A stretch of DNA of 64,000 nt from Methanobacterium sp. SMA-27 (GTDB lineage: Archaea > Methanobacteriota > Methanobacteria > Methanobacteriales > Methanobacteriaceae). Positions 57,142 through 64,000 of this stretch are shown piece after piece. The stretch is taken from positions 1,550,001-1,614,000 of the forward strand of contig NZ_JQLY01000001.1 in assembly GCF_000744455.1 (NCBI RefSeq), read 5' to 3'. The notes below the pieces were generated by a model that was not told the DNA's origin, searched no databases, and saw only the letters and a program-made list of their open reading frames with translations. The first letter of the stretch is position 1, and each line of letters opens with the position of its first letter. The position numbers and the translations under genes were made by a program.

Positions 57142-58041
57142 ATGAATATAAAAATATTTATACTAAGTTCTGGTGATTATGGTTCCAGAATAATTAATAA
57201 CATTGCAAATAGAGGATTTGCATCAGCCATAGTGGGTTTACATGAATTTCCAGAAGATCTTCCAGAATTTATTGATGATTTTAATAATTACATACCTAAA
57301 GATCTACCCGAATGTGATCTTATACTCTCACTAGGACTTAAAGGTGATATAAATATGATATTAGCAGAAATAGCTTCTAAAACCGGGGCTAAATCTGCTA
57401 TAATAGAGATACATAATCCTGTCCAATTACCTTCCGGACTTCAAAGAGAGATAGAAGCCTCTTCAAATGGATTAAAGATAGTTTTTGCCAAACCTTTCTG
57501 TTCCCTAAAACCAGTGGGAGATAAAATAATAGATGAATTCGTAAAATATTTTGGAAAACCCGAAATTGAAATTGAGGGAGAAAGGTTTGTAAAAAAAATA
57601 AATGTTATTAGAGGAGCTCCATGTGGTTCTACATGGTATGTGGCTGAAAGGCTTGAAGGTATCCCCTTGGAAGATGTAGAATTAGAATCCGGAAACAAAA
57701 TCCATAACTATCCATGTATAGCTTCCATGGCCACAGATTCTGTTATTGGTGATACAATATTACATCTTGCAGGCTATAAAATCAAGGAAGCTGTTAAGGA
57801 AAGTTTGGGATTTGCAACCAAATCAGCTGTTGTTGATGAGTCATCATGTAATGGTGGTGAAGATTGTGAATATCTCTGTATTGAGGTTTGTCCTAATATT
57901 AAAATTGGAGACAATACCATTAAAGTGAATGATAACAGTAAAGCTGTTATTAACTCTGCATCTTGTGGCTGTTGTGAAATATGTATCAGAATATGTCCTT
58001 ACGGTGCAATTGAAATAATTGAAGAAAGAATGGAATTATAG
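57142..58041 (+). CDS. DUF166 protein with C-terminal ferredoxin-like clusters
   Basis: 299 residues. DUF166 region (about 1-220): MNIKIFILSSGDYGSRIINN, SAIIEIHNPVQLPSGLQREI, NVIRGAPCGSTWYVAERLEG and NYPCIASMATDSVIGDTILH. The C-terminal ~75 residues carry cysteines arranged as two possible Fe-S sites (CEYLCIEVCPNIK and CGCCEICIRICPYGAIEI). DUF166 proteins are near-universal in methanogens, of uncertain function. It precedes cbiF by 42 nt and is probably co-transcribed, which hints at cofactor metabolism. Confidence 0.85.
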   Translation: MNIKIFILSSGDYGSRIINNIANRGFASAIVGLHEFPEDLPEFIDDFNNYIPKDLPECDLILSLGLKGDINMILAEIASKTGAKSAIIEIHNPVQLPSGLQREIEASSNGLKIVFAKPFCSLKPVGDKIIDEFVKYFGKPEIEIEGERFVKKINVIRGAPCGSTWYVAERLEGIPLEDVELESGNKIHNYPCIASMATDSVIGDTILHLAGYKIKEAVKESLGFATKSAVVDESSCNGGEDCEYLCIEVCPNIKIGDNTIKVNDNSKAVINSASCGCCEICIRICPYGAIEIIEERMEL

Positions 58042-58083
58042 AAACATTTTACAGATAGTAATTATAAAAAAATGGTGATTTAA

Positions 58084-58854
58084 ATGGATGGAAAGGTTAT
58101 TTTCATTGGCGGAGGTCCAGGTGACCCTGAACTCCTTACATTAAAAGCTTATAATGTAATTAAAAAAGCTGATGTTATTATATACGCAGGATCCCTTGTT
58201 AATAGAGATGTTTTAAACTGTGCAAAAAATGATAGTATCATAAAAAATAGTGCATCAATGAACCTTGATGAGATATTGGATCTAATGAAGAAAAGTGTTA
58301 AAAATGGTAAATTAGTTGCTCGTGTTCATACAGGGGATCCAGCCATTTATGGTGCTATAGGTGAACAAATAGAAGGTTTGAAAGAGAGGAAAATATCTTT
58401 TGAAATTATTCCCGGAGTAAGTTCATTTTTTGCGGCTGCAGCAGCTCTTGAAACTGAATTAACACTACCGGAAGTGTCTCAAACAGTAATAATAACACGT
58501 CCTGAGGGAAGAACTCCAAAACCCTCGTCTGAAGCTATTTCAAAACTATCTGAACACAATGCAACTATGTGCATATTTCTAGGAGTGCAGATGATTGAAA
58601 ATGTGGTTGATGATCTTTTAACACATTACAAATCCGAGACTCCTGTGGCAGTTGTACAAAAGGCATCATGGCCAGATGAAAAAATTGTTAGGGGTACATT
58701 AAGTAACATATCTGAAAGGGTAAAAAGCTCTGGAATCACTAAGACATCTATGATAATTGTTGGTGATGTATTAAATACTGAATGCATAAAACCGTCAAAA
58801 CTCTATGATAAAGAATTTACACACGAGTATAGAATAGGTGATAAAAAAATTTAA
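58084..58854 (+). CDS. cbiF: Cobalt-precorrin-4 C11-methyltransferase
   Basis: 256 residues, the usual length. Tetrapyrrole methylase: VIFIGGGPGDPELLTLKAYN, VIIYAGSLVNRDVL, LVARVHTGDPAIYGAIGEQI and FEIIPGVSSFFAAAAALETE, then PEVSQTVIITRPEGRTPKPS, all hallmarks of CobM/CbiF. It transfers a methyl group from SAM to C11 in anaerobic cobamide synthesis, which methanogens need for methyl transfer. A second copy of its last codons lies at 60192-60278. Confidence 0.95.
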   Translation: MDGKVIFIGGGPGDPELLTLKAYNVIKKADVIIYAGSLVNRDVLNCAKNDSIIKNSASMNLDEILDLMKKSVKNGKLVARVHTGDPAIYGAIGEQIEGLKERKISFEIIPGVSSFFAAAAALETELTLPEVSQTVIITRPEGRTPKPSSEAISKLSEHNATMCIFLGVQMIENVVDDLLTHYKSETPVAVVQKASWPDEKIVRGTLSNISERVKSSGITKTSMIIVGDVLNTECIKPSKLYDKEFTHEYRIGDKKI

Positions 58855-58927
58855 TCAATTCATTTTTAATTTAATGTGGAGAATTTATATTTAATAATAT
58901 ATTAATAAATACTGGTTGATAAAAAAA

Positions 58928-59740
58928 ATGGGAAAAAAATTAATTGTCAGTATACTAATTGTAATAGCTATTTTGTTAGTTAGTATTTACTATTCATATA
59001 GTATAGTTTCTAACGGCCCTATAAACCCATTAGGCAGACTTTCCTTTGTTAAAATTGAAAATCCCGATATGTACCCTGGACATCCACACTCCGAACTATT
59101 AGCAAATTATGCAGCTGAAAGAAATTCCCAATGCGCGATTGTAATACATTTTGCTGGAAGTTCTAACTATCGAAGCTATGAACAAACAGTAAACAATACA
59201 ACTTCCAACCAAAGTTCAGTGTATATTATTGAAGCATCATACATCGACACTAAAGGAAAGGGTTCAGCAAATCTGAGTCAAATTGATTTTTTAGACTCTT
59301 TTAAAGTTGCTTTATTTGGCGTTCCCGATAATAGATATAGATACGTGTCTGATGGAAATGTATACAATAGCTACGATGAATTGCTGGCCCATATCAATAC
59401 ACTTGCACAGGAACATGGACAAAAAGGCCCTATTCCCATGGTATGGCATGGAACTGTAAGAACAGATAATCCTATCATTGATCCCGGATGTGGATTTCCA
59501 TTATATTTCCAAATATTAACCAAAACCTATGGAATAATCCCAGCATATGTGTATATGGTCTACGGACTAATTTTTCCATATCTTAACAACCCATACAAAG
59601 ATTATGAGTTATCAAATGCTTCAGAATTACAGAAACTTTACAATCAAAACGCAACCAACTTTGTTAAAAACAATGGTACTTCAAATACTGACAAATATAT
59701 TTTAAACAATTATAGTGACAACATGAGTAACTATGATTAA
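58928..59740 (+). CDS. Membrane-anchored exported protein, unknown
   Basis: 270 residues from ATG 58928 (an earlier TTG at 58916 is less likely). N-terminal helix KKLIVSILIVIAILLVSIYY, then a soluble domain with IVIHFAGSSNYRSYEQTVNN, VYIIEASYIDTKGKGSANLS, PIPMVWHGTVRTDNPIIDPG and GIIPAYVYMVYGLIFPYLNN. I do not recognise a family. It sits between cbiF and a relic of cbiF, as if inserted there. Confidence 0.65.
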   Translation: MGKKLIVSILIVIAILLVSIYYSYSIVSNGPINPLGRLSFVKIENPDMYPGHPHSELLANYAAERNSQCAIVIHFAGSSNYRSYEQTVNNTTSNQSSVYIIEASYIDTKGKGSANLSQIDFLDSFKVALFGVPDNRYRYVSDGNVYNSYDELLAHINTLAQEHGQKGPIPMVWHGTVRTDNPIIDPGCGFPLYFQILTKTYGIIPAYVYMVYGLIFPYLNNPYKDYELSNASELQKLYNQNATNFVKNNGTSNTDKYILNNYSDNMSNYD

Positions 59741-60191
59741 TTATTGTGAAGATAATTAAATCAATTTTTATTTGTTACCTAGTTAATACATATTGTAAGG
59801 GGACTTATTCTTTATTAAAGACCATAATAGGAGATTTTCAACATATTCATAAAAATAATTACAAATGTTTAAATCCAAAAACCATATTCTAATCATTTAA
59901 CTGTAATTAGGTCCCTCCTCCCCAAGTGAACCATAACTTACCATCAATAATCCCATAATAAATGCAGTAATAGTTTATAAAAGGTAGTATTTATATAATC
60001 AGAACTGTTTAATAAGAGCATACTTCGATTTATGACAAGTTTAATTATTGTGATATCCTCATAATTAATTGATTAAGTTCATTTTCAAAGACTTCAATTT
60101 CATAGAATGGAAATGTTAAAGACTGTATAATATGCATAAACATAAATTAATCATTCTGATCCGGTTTAATTTTACTATATATGAAACCAAA
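59741..60191. other. Intergenic region
   Basis: About 450 bp with no ORF, convincing hairpin or RNA gene. A purine-poor run GTCCCTCCTCCCC near 59911 is the only compositional oddity. Confidence 0.4.
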
Positions 60192-60278
60192 ATAATACTT
60201 GATACAGAGTGGATCACACCATCCAAACTCTATGACAAGGAGTTAACACATGAATACCGGAAGGGTCAATTAAATTAG
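60192..60278 (+). pseudogene. Relic of the 3' end of a second cbiF
   Basis: 28 codons ending in TAG read LDTEWITPSKLYDKELTHEY and then RKGQLN. The intact CbiF ends LNTECIKPSKLYDKEFTHEY. The match covers the last ~25 residues only; upstream sequence shows no more of the gene. Confidence 0.8.
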
Positions 60279-60442
60279 AATTAGTTTATTAAATTGCTGT
60301 TTATTGATAATCTTCCTTCAGTATTGAAGAAGTTTTTATCTAGTCTAAATATGATACAGACTTTTTTTTCTTTTATTTCGTATAGTTTTTTTATTGGTTA
60401 ATTCATTAAGAAGCAAATTACAAAATTTGGAGAAGCTGTACT

Positions 60443-60757
60443 ATGGCAAAAGTTGATTACAACTTGGATAACATGTTAAAGTGTATTTGTTGTAAGTGTA
60501 AAGTTCAAACTAGAAGTATTTGTGCTAAGAACAAAACTAAAAAGATTCAAAAAATAGAATCAAAGGAACTGGAAGCAATACCCCTCTTTGAGCCTAAAGA
60601 GTTTCCATGGCTTTATTGTGCCACAGGTAAAGCAATATGTGAAGATCTAAATTTTGATGAAGAATGTAAATGTAAGGACTGCAATGTGTGGCAGGAAAAT
60701 AAACTAGACCTTACATATCCATTAGAATTTTATTGCAAAGATGGGAAACCCGAATAA
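60443..60757 (+). CDS. Cysteine-rich DUF2769-like protein
   Basis: 104 residues with nine or more cysteines in clusters: MLKCICCKCKVQTRSICAKN, WLYCATGKAICEDLNFDEEC, KCKDCNVWQENKLDL and FYCKDGKP. The spacing suggests two metal or Fe-S sites and matches DUF2769, a small family frequent in methanogens with unknown role. Ribosome site GGAGAAG 10 nt before the ATG. Single gene. Confidence 0.8.
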   Translation: MAKVDYNLDNMLKCICCKCKVQTRSICAKNKTKKIQKIESKELEAIPLFEPKEFPWLYCATGKAICEDLNFDEECKCKDCNVWQENKLDLTYPLEFYCKDGKPE

Positions 60758-60763
60758 AAGAAA

Positions 60764-61126
60764 TTATGGGTTTGAGCTTCTTATTTTCGATGATTCTTTA
60801 GAATCTATTAATTCATTGTAATCCAATGTTTCATTGTAGTTCATTATTTCATTGTAGAAATCTTGGAATCTTTTTATATTAAGGTCCATGAGATCGTAAA
60901 AATTAGGAGAATAAAAATTTTTAGAATATTTGATTTTTAAGTCAATTCGAACTGAAGGAGGTATAGCATTAACCCTTAACGCCATTAGAAATTCACTATC
61001 ATCTTCTGTTTTATATTTTCGTATTTCTTCGGATTGTTCTGTATTAATTCCATCTATTTCTTCATCAATGAAGTATATGAAAATTGTATTTTGATCAATT
61101 ATCTCTTTTGATATAGTTTTTAACAT
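60764..61126 (-). CDS. Hypothetical protein
   Basis: 120 residues, no signal peptide or membrane helix. Acidic and Asn/Tyr-rich, with MLKTISKEIIDQNTIFIYFI at the start and YSPNFYDLMDLNIKRFQDFY near the middle. No family recognised. GTGAT before the ATG and normal codon use support a real gene. Convergent with the DUF2769 gene, 6 nt apart. Confidence 0.6.
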   Translation of the reverse strand: MLKTISKEIIDQNTIFIYFIDEEIDGINTEQSEEIRKYKTEDDSEFLMALRVNAIPPSVRIDLKIKYSKNFYSPNFYDLMDLNIKRFQDFYNEIMNYNETLDYNELIDSKESSKIRSSNP

Positions 61127-61482
61127 GTTATCACGATACCTATTTTCACCCTAATACATCTTATTACATATTAATATGACATAATAAATAAATTTTTCGA
61201 TCAAACCAAGAAATGGTTAATTAGTAAAAAGTAATTAGTAAAAAGTAATTAGTAAAAAGTAATTAGTAATTAATTTTTAGTTTCTAGTAAACATTTAATA
61301 AAGACCGTCCATCAGGATGGTTTTAAACATCTCATAATTAATCTCTTAATGTAATCTAATAGATATCATATAATAAATAGAGATGGTTGGTTTAAAATTT
61401 AATATATTAAAAACTAATAATTAAAAAGTAAAAAGTTTTTATTTGTAAAACTGAAATTAAGTAGTACCGGAGTGAATTTAAA
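61127..61482. other. Intergenic region upstream of parA with iterons
   Basis: About 360 bp containing the 14-bp tandem repeats (61218-61269), a TTTAGTTTCTAGT motif (61276-61288) that recurs after the operon, a small CCAT/ATGG hairpin near 61309, and the parA promoter. Confidence 0.55.
61218..61269 (+). repeat. 14-bp tandem repeats upstream of parA
   Basis: Unit TAATTAGTAAAAAG repeated 3.7 times without change. A single TTTAGTTTCTAGT follows at 61276-61288, and the same 13-mer occurs at 62586-62598 after the partner gene. The arrangement resembles a partition site (centromere) or operator cluster; this is inference. Confidence 0.8.
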
Positions 61483-62244
61483 ATGACTGAAGTTATAGGA
61501 ATAATTAATCAAAAGGGTGGAGTGGCCAAAACCACAACAGCAATAAATTTAACAGCAACATTAACCCGGAAAGGAAAAAAAGTTTTATTGGTGGATTTGG
61601 ATCCACAAGCCAATGCAACAACAGGTCTTGGAATAGATAAAACTAACTTAAATTATTCAATACGCGATGTATTGTTGGATGAATGTGAAATTGAAGAAGC
61701 AATAATACCCACAGACTATGAAAATTTAGATATATTACCTAGCAATTTATCTCTGAGCAAGGTAGAGAAACAGTTAGCAGGAGAAACAGCACCAGAATAT
61801 ATACTCCGACGATATTTGGAAAGGATTAATGAAAATTATGATATGATCATAATTGATTCACCCCCTACACTCGGAAGACTTGCATATAACGTTTTAGTTG
61901 CAAGTGACAGTGTAATAATACCTGTACAAACAGAATATTATGCAATGGAAGGAGTTGTAGACTTATTAGATGCAATCAAAGAAGTTGAAGATAAACTTTA
62001 CAGCGAAACAGAAATCAAAGGTGTGTTGTTAACCATGCATGATAAAAGGGAAAAACTCACCAAAGAGGTTGCATATCTTGTTAAAGAATTTTTTAACGAT
62101 AAAATGTTTAAAACAATCATCCCCAGAAATGCACCTGTAAAAAGAAGTGCTGCCGATGGAATACCCTGTGTAATAAAATATCCAGACAGTACCGGTGCTA
62201 TAGCTTATGTTAAATTTACAGAAGAATTTTTGGAGAGATCATAA
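61483..62244 (+). CDS. parA: ParA/Soj-family partition ATPase
   Basis: 253 residues, standard length. Deviant Walker A INQKGGVAKTTTAINLTATL (the second Lys of KGGVAKT), A' motif VLLVDLDPQANATTGLG, Walker B IIIDSPPTLGRLAYNVL, as in Soj/ParA of chromosomes and plasmids. It forms dynamic DNA-bound dimers that move cargo DNA. Ribosome site GGAGTGA. The stop overlaps the next start (TAATG), coupling it to a small partner protein in place of ParB. Confidence 0.93.
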   Translation: MTEVIGIINQKGGVAKTTTAINLTATLTRKGKKVLLVDLDPQANATTGLGIDKTNLNYSIRDVLLDECEIEEAIIPTDYENLDILPSNLSLSKVEKQLAGETAPEYILRRYLERINENYDMIIIDSPPTLGRLAYNVLVASDSVIIPVQTEYYAMEGVVDLLDAIKEVEDKLYSETEIKGVLLTMHDKREKLTKEVAYLVKEFFNDKMFKTIIPRNAPVKRSAADGIPCVIKYPDSTGAIAYVKFTEEFLERS

Positions 62245-62570
62245 TGAATGGAAAAAAAGTCATTTCAAGATCGCCACTACAAGAAAGAGCGGAAAGAGAA
62301 TCTAAACCCACTAAAACTAAAAATCAACAAGGTGAAATTGATGAAATCATCATAAAAAAAGTTTTTAAGAAGATCGATAATAAACCTCGTTTAGCTTTTT
62401 GGGATCATGAATCTGCAGTAGTATTACATTACCTAAAAGAAACACTACCTAATTTTAGTATGAGTGCTGAAACGGCACGCTTAATGAGAAAAGCCATTAA
62501 AGAGGAACATCCAGATATTTGGCGTGCTGTTACAAACAAACTAAGAGAAAAAAAATTAGGAACAAAATAG
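62244..62570 (+). CDS. Small putative ParA partner (DNA-binding)
   Basis: 108 residues. Basic, disordered N-terminus (KKVISRSPLQERAERESKPT) and a helical C-terminal half, LAFWDHESAVVLHYLKETLP, then FSMSAETARLMRKAIKEEHP, resembling a ribbon-helix-helix or small centromere-binding domain. The N-terminal Lys/Arg stretch could stimulate ParA ATPase as in other ParB-type partners. No recognised family; role inferred from coupling to parA. Confidence 0.7.
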   Translation: MNGKKVISRSPLQERAERESKPTKTKNQQGEIDEIIIKKVFKKIDNKPRLAFWDHESAVVLHYLKETLPNFSMSAETARLMRKAIKEEHPDIWRAVTNKLREKKLGTK

Positions 62571-62954
62571 GACAAATATTAAGTATTTAGTTTCTAGTTT
62601 TTACTAAAAACTTTTTATTAAAAATTAAGTATAATATTAAAATTAGATCATCCAAAATAAGATGATTTAATCGAAAAAATTATTCCCTGTTTTATTCAGT
62701 TTATAATCTTGAGAAATGTATTTCACATCTTCCTTTTAATTTTTAGTATGTTAAGGATAGTTTGACTGTTAGTTATAAAATATATATCTAATGTGGCACC
62801 CTTGTTAAATATACAACCGCTTGATATGATATTTCAGGATCTCCATACATTTGTACACCTAACATATCAGATACCACACCAATAAAGCAATGGATAATAT
62901 AAAAACTAAAATGAATCTCAAAATAAAACAGTGCAAATAAAAAAAAGGAATTAA
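62571..62954. other. Intergenic region with palindrome
   Basis: About 385 bp between the convergent parA operon and purA. Near its start are the second TTTAGTTTCTAGT (62586-62598) and a 17-bp palindrome AGTTTTTACTAAAAACT (62596-62612). No gene seen. Confidence 0.5.
62596..62612. terminator. 17-bp palindrome after the parA operon
   Basis: AGTTTTTACTAAAAACT, perfect 8-bp arms about a central C, followed by TTTTTA, 26 bp after the partner gene stop. It could be a terminator or, since it shares the TTTTTACT sequence with the upstream iterons in inverse orientation, part of a partition site. Confidence 0.45.
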
Positions 62955-63977
62955 TTAAAGAAGTTCTTCCCTTAGATCTATAGTATCTACAAGATCTGGC
63001 CCTGTTGATATTATGGTTACAGGAACTCCTGTTTCTCCTTCGATTTCTGCAACAAAGTTTTTAACATCTTGTGAGAGCTGTGAATAATCTTTAACACGTT
63101 CACATTTTGGGAATATTCTATCAACGCATGTAAGTGCAATCTGTGTTGCTCCATTTATCATACATGATTCCTTTGCAAGATCCATATCAAACATACCAAC
63201 ACGTCTTCTTCGACCTGTGACTGTACCGTACTCTTCTATATCTAATGATTCTGCTTCTTTTTGTGTTATTTCTGTTTTGAACGGCCCTTCACCCACACGT
63301 GTTATGTATGATTTGAATACTACAATTACTTCATCAACCCTTGTTGGTCCAATACCAACATCTGCTGCAAATGTGCTTGCTGTTGTATCTTTACTTGTAA
63401 CGTATGGGTATGTACCGTAGTAGAGTGATAATCCGAATCCCTGTGAACCCTCTATGAAAACCTCTTTACCTTCGTCGAGTGCTTCATTAACTTCTGTTGG
63501 AACATCTGCTGTATAACCTTTCATTTCAGGTATATCGCCTGCGAGTTTAGCAACCCTCATGACTCTGTCTGAATTTGCAGGTCCACATCCGCTTCCAGTA
63601 CTTCCTATTTTCTTTGAAAGATAGTCTGATGCCCTATCTTGTTCCTTGTGCTTTGGTTCTATTATTGCAGATCTGAAGTCTGCAAAAGTTCTTTCTTTTA
63701 CATTGTATTTATTAAGATAGTTGAGTTCATAGTGGAATACTTCAGGATCCACAAGTACTCCTGCCCCAATAAGAAGTCTAGCACCGGTGTGCACAAATCC
63801 TGATGGGATCATTCTTAATCCATATTTCTCGCCATTAAATTCAACAGAGTGGCCTGCATTTGGCCCTACACCCGCTCTTGCTATGATATCTGGTTTATCG
63901 TTGAAACAGAGGTAGGTAATGCATTTACCTTTACCTTCATCCCCCCATCCTCCTCCAACTAATACGTTACATGTCAT
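62955..63977 (-). CDS. purA: Adenylosuccinate synthetase (short archaeal form)
   Basis: 340 residues, the short archaeal form (bacterial enzymes have about 430). GTP-binding [20 protein letters not shown], catalytic Asp and His in GDEGKG...[50 protein letters not shown] and [20 protein letters not shown]. It joins IMP and aspartate using GTP in AMP synthesis. AAGGAG 11 nt before the ATG. Transcribed toward the parA operon. Confidence 0.97.
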   Translation of the reverse strand: MTCNVLVGGGWGDEGKGKCITYLCFNDKPDIIARAGVGPNAGHSVEFNGEKYGLRMIPSGFVHTGARLLIGAGVLVDPEVFHYELNYLNKYNVKERTFADFRSAIIEPKHKEQDRASDYLSKKIGSTGSGCGPANSDRVMRVAKLAGDIPEMKGYTADVPTEVNEALDEGKEVFIEGSQGFGLSLYYGTYPYVTSKDTTASTFAADVGIGPTRVDEVIVVFKSYITRVGEGPFKTEITQKEAESLDIEEYGTVTGRRRRVGMFDMDLAKESCMINGATQIALTCVDRIFPKCERVKDYSQLSQDVKNFVAEIEGETGVPVTIISTGPDLVDTIDLREELL

Positions 63978-64000
63978 TTGAACTCTCCTTAAAGCTAATT

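Noticed and set aside
61218..61269. Tandem repeats considered as a CRISPR array
   Set aside because: Units are 14 bp with no spacers, and no cas gene is nearby.
61305..61322. Small hairpin CCAT-CAGG-ATGG followed by TTTT, considered as a terminator
   Set aside because: The stem is only 4 bp and no gene ends just before it on that strand.
1..64000. Search for tRNA and rRNA genes
   Set aside because: I saw no T-loop/acceptor-stem combinations or GC-rich structured stretches expected for RNA genes in such AT-rich DNA; a covariance-model scan would be needed to be certain.

Overview
The window looks like chromosomal DNA of a methanogenic archaeon of the Methanobacteriales, most likely Methanobacterium or a close relative. 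The evidence is the very AT-rich composition, archaeal-type short PurA, cobalt-precorrin-4 methyltransferase CbiF, DUF166 and DUF2769 proteins, a lone TRAM-domain protein, DUF1616 membrane proteins, and surface proteins built from DUF11 and Big_5-type domains. Ribosome binding sites of the GGAG/GGTGA type precede most genes. I saw no tRNA, rRNA or CRISPR array.

Layout. 1-6 kb: a secreted polysaccharide deacetylase translationally overlapped by a receiver-only response regulator, then a secreted beta-propeller protein. 6-13 kb: a TRAM protein between dispersed repeats, a tyrosine recombinase, two divergent VapBC modules and a HEPN/MNT pair, with long gene-poor stretches. 13-34 kb: a cell-surface polysaccharide locus with glycosyltransferases, flippase, acetyltransferases, methyltransferases, FrhB-like and pyruvyl-transferase proteins, and two NDP-sugar epimerases. 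It is invaded by two decayed IS5-family elements, and several of its genes are broken.

34.5-45.7 kb: the most interesting region, a lasso-peptide (RiPP) biosynthetic cluster. It encodes a PF14907-type nucleotidyltransferase, an ABC exporter, a B2 leader peptidase, a PqqD-like B1 leader-binding protein, an asparagine-synthetase-like cyclase and an HPr-kinase-like protein. I also find an unannotated 39-residue precursor at 42733-42852 on the opposite strand. It matches the canonical leader pattern Y-x2-P-x-[LV]-x3-G-x5-T and has a 14-residue core. Two plus-strand genes sit among the minus-strand lasso genes: a lipoprotein and a large thioester-domain adhesin carrying an almost perfect 828-bp tandem duplication.

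46-64 kb: DUF1616 membrane proteins, lipoproteins, a dead alpha/beta hydrolase, a TPR-CPBP protease, a GDP-mannose-dehydratase-like enzyme next to a response-regulator/glycosyltransferase-2 fusion, DUF166 and CbiF, a ParA/partner pair flanked by short repeats, and PurA.

A regulatory thread runs through the window. The dyad TGTGA-N6-TCACA occurs just upstream of predicted TATA boxes of three envelope-related genes and in front of the response regulator, which suggests a shared transcription factor for the cell surface. All functions are inferred from motifs read by eye; no database search was possible.
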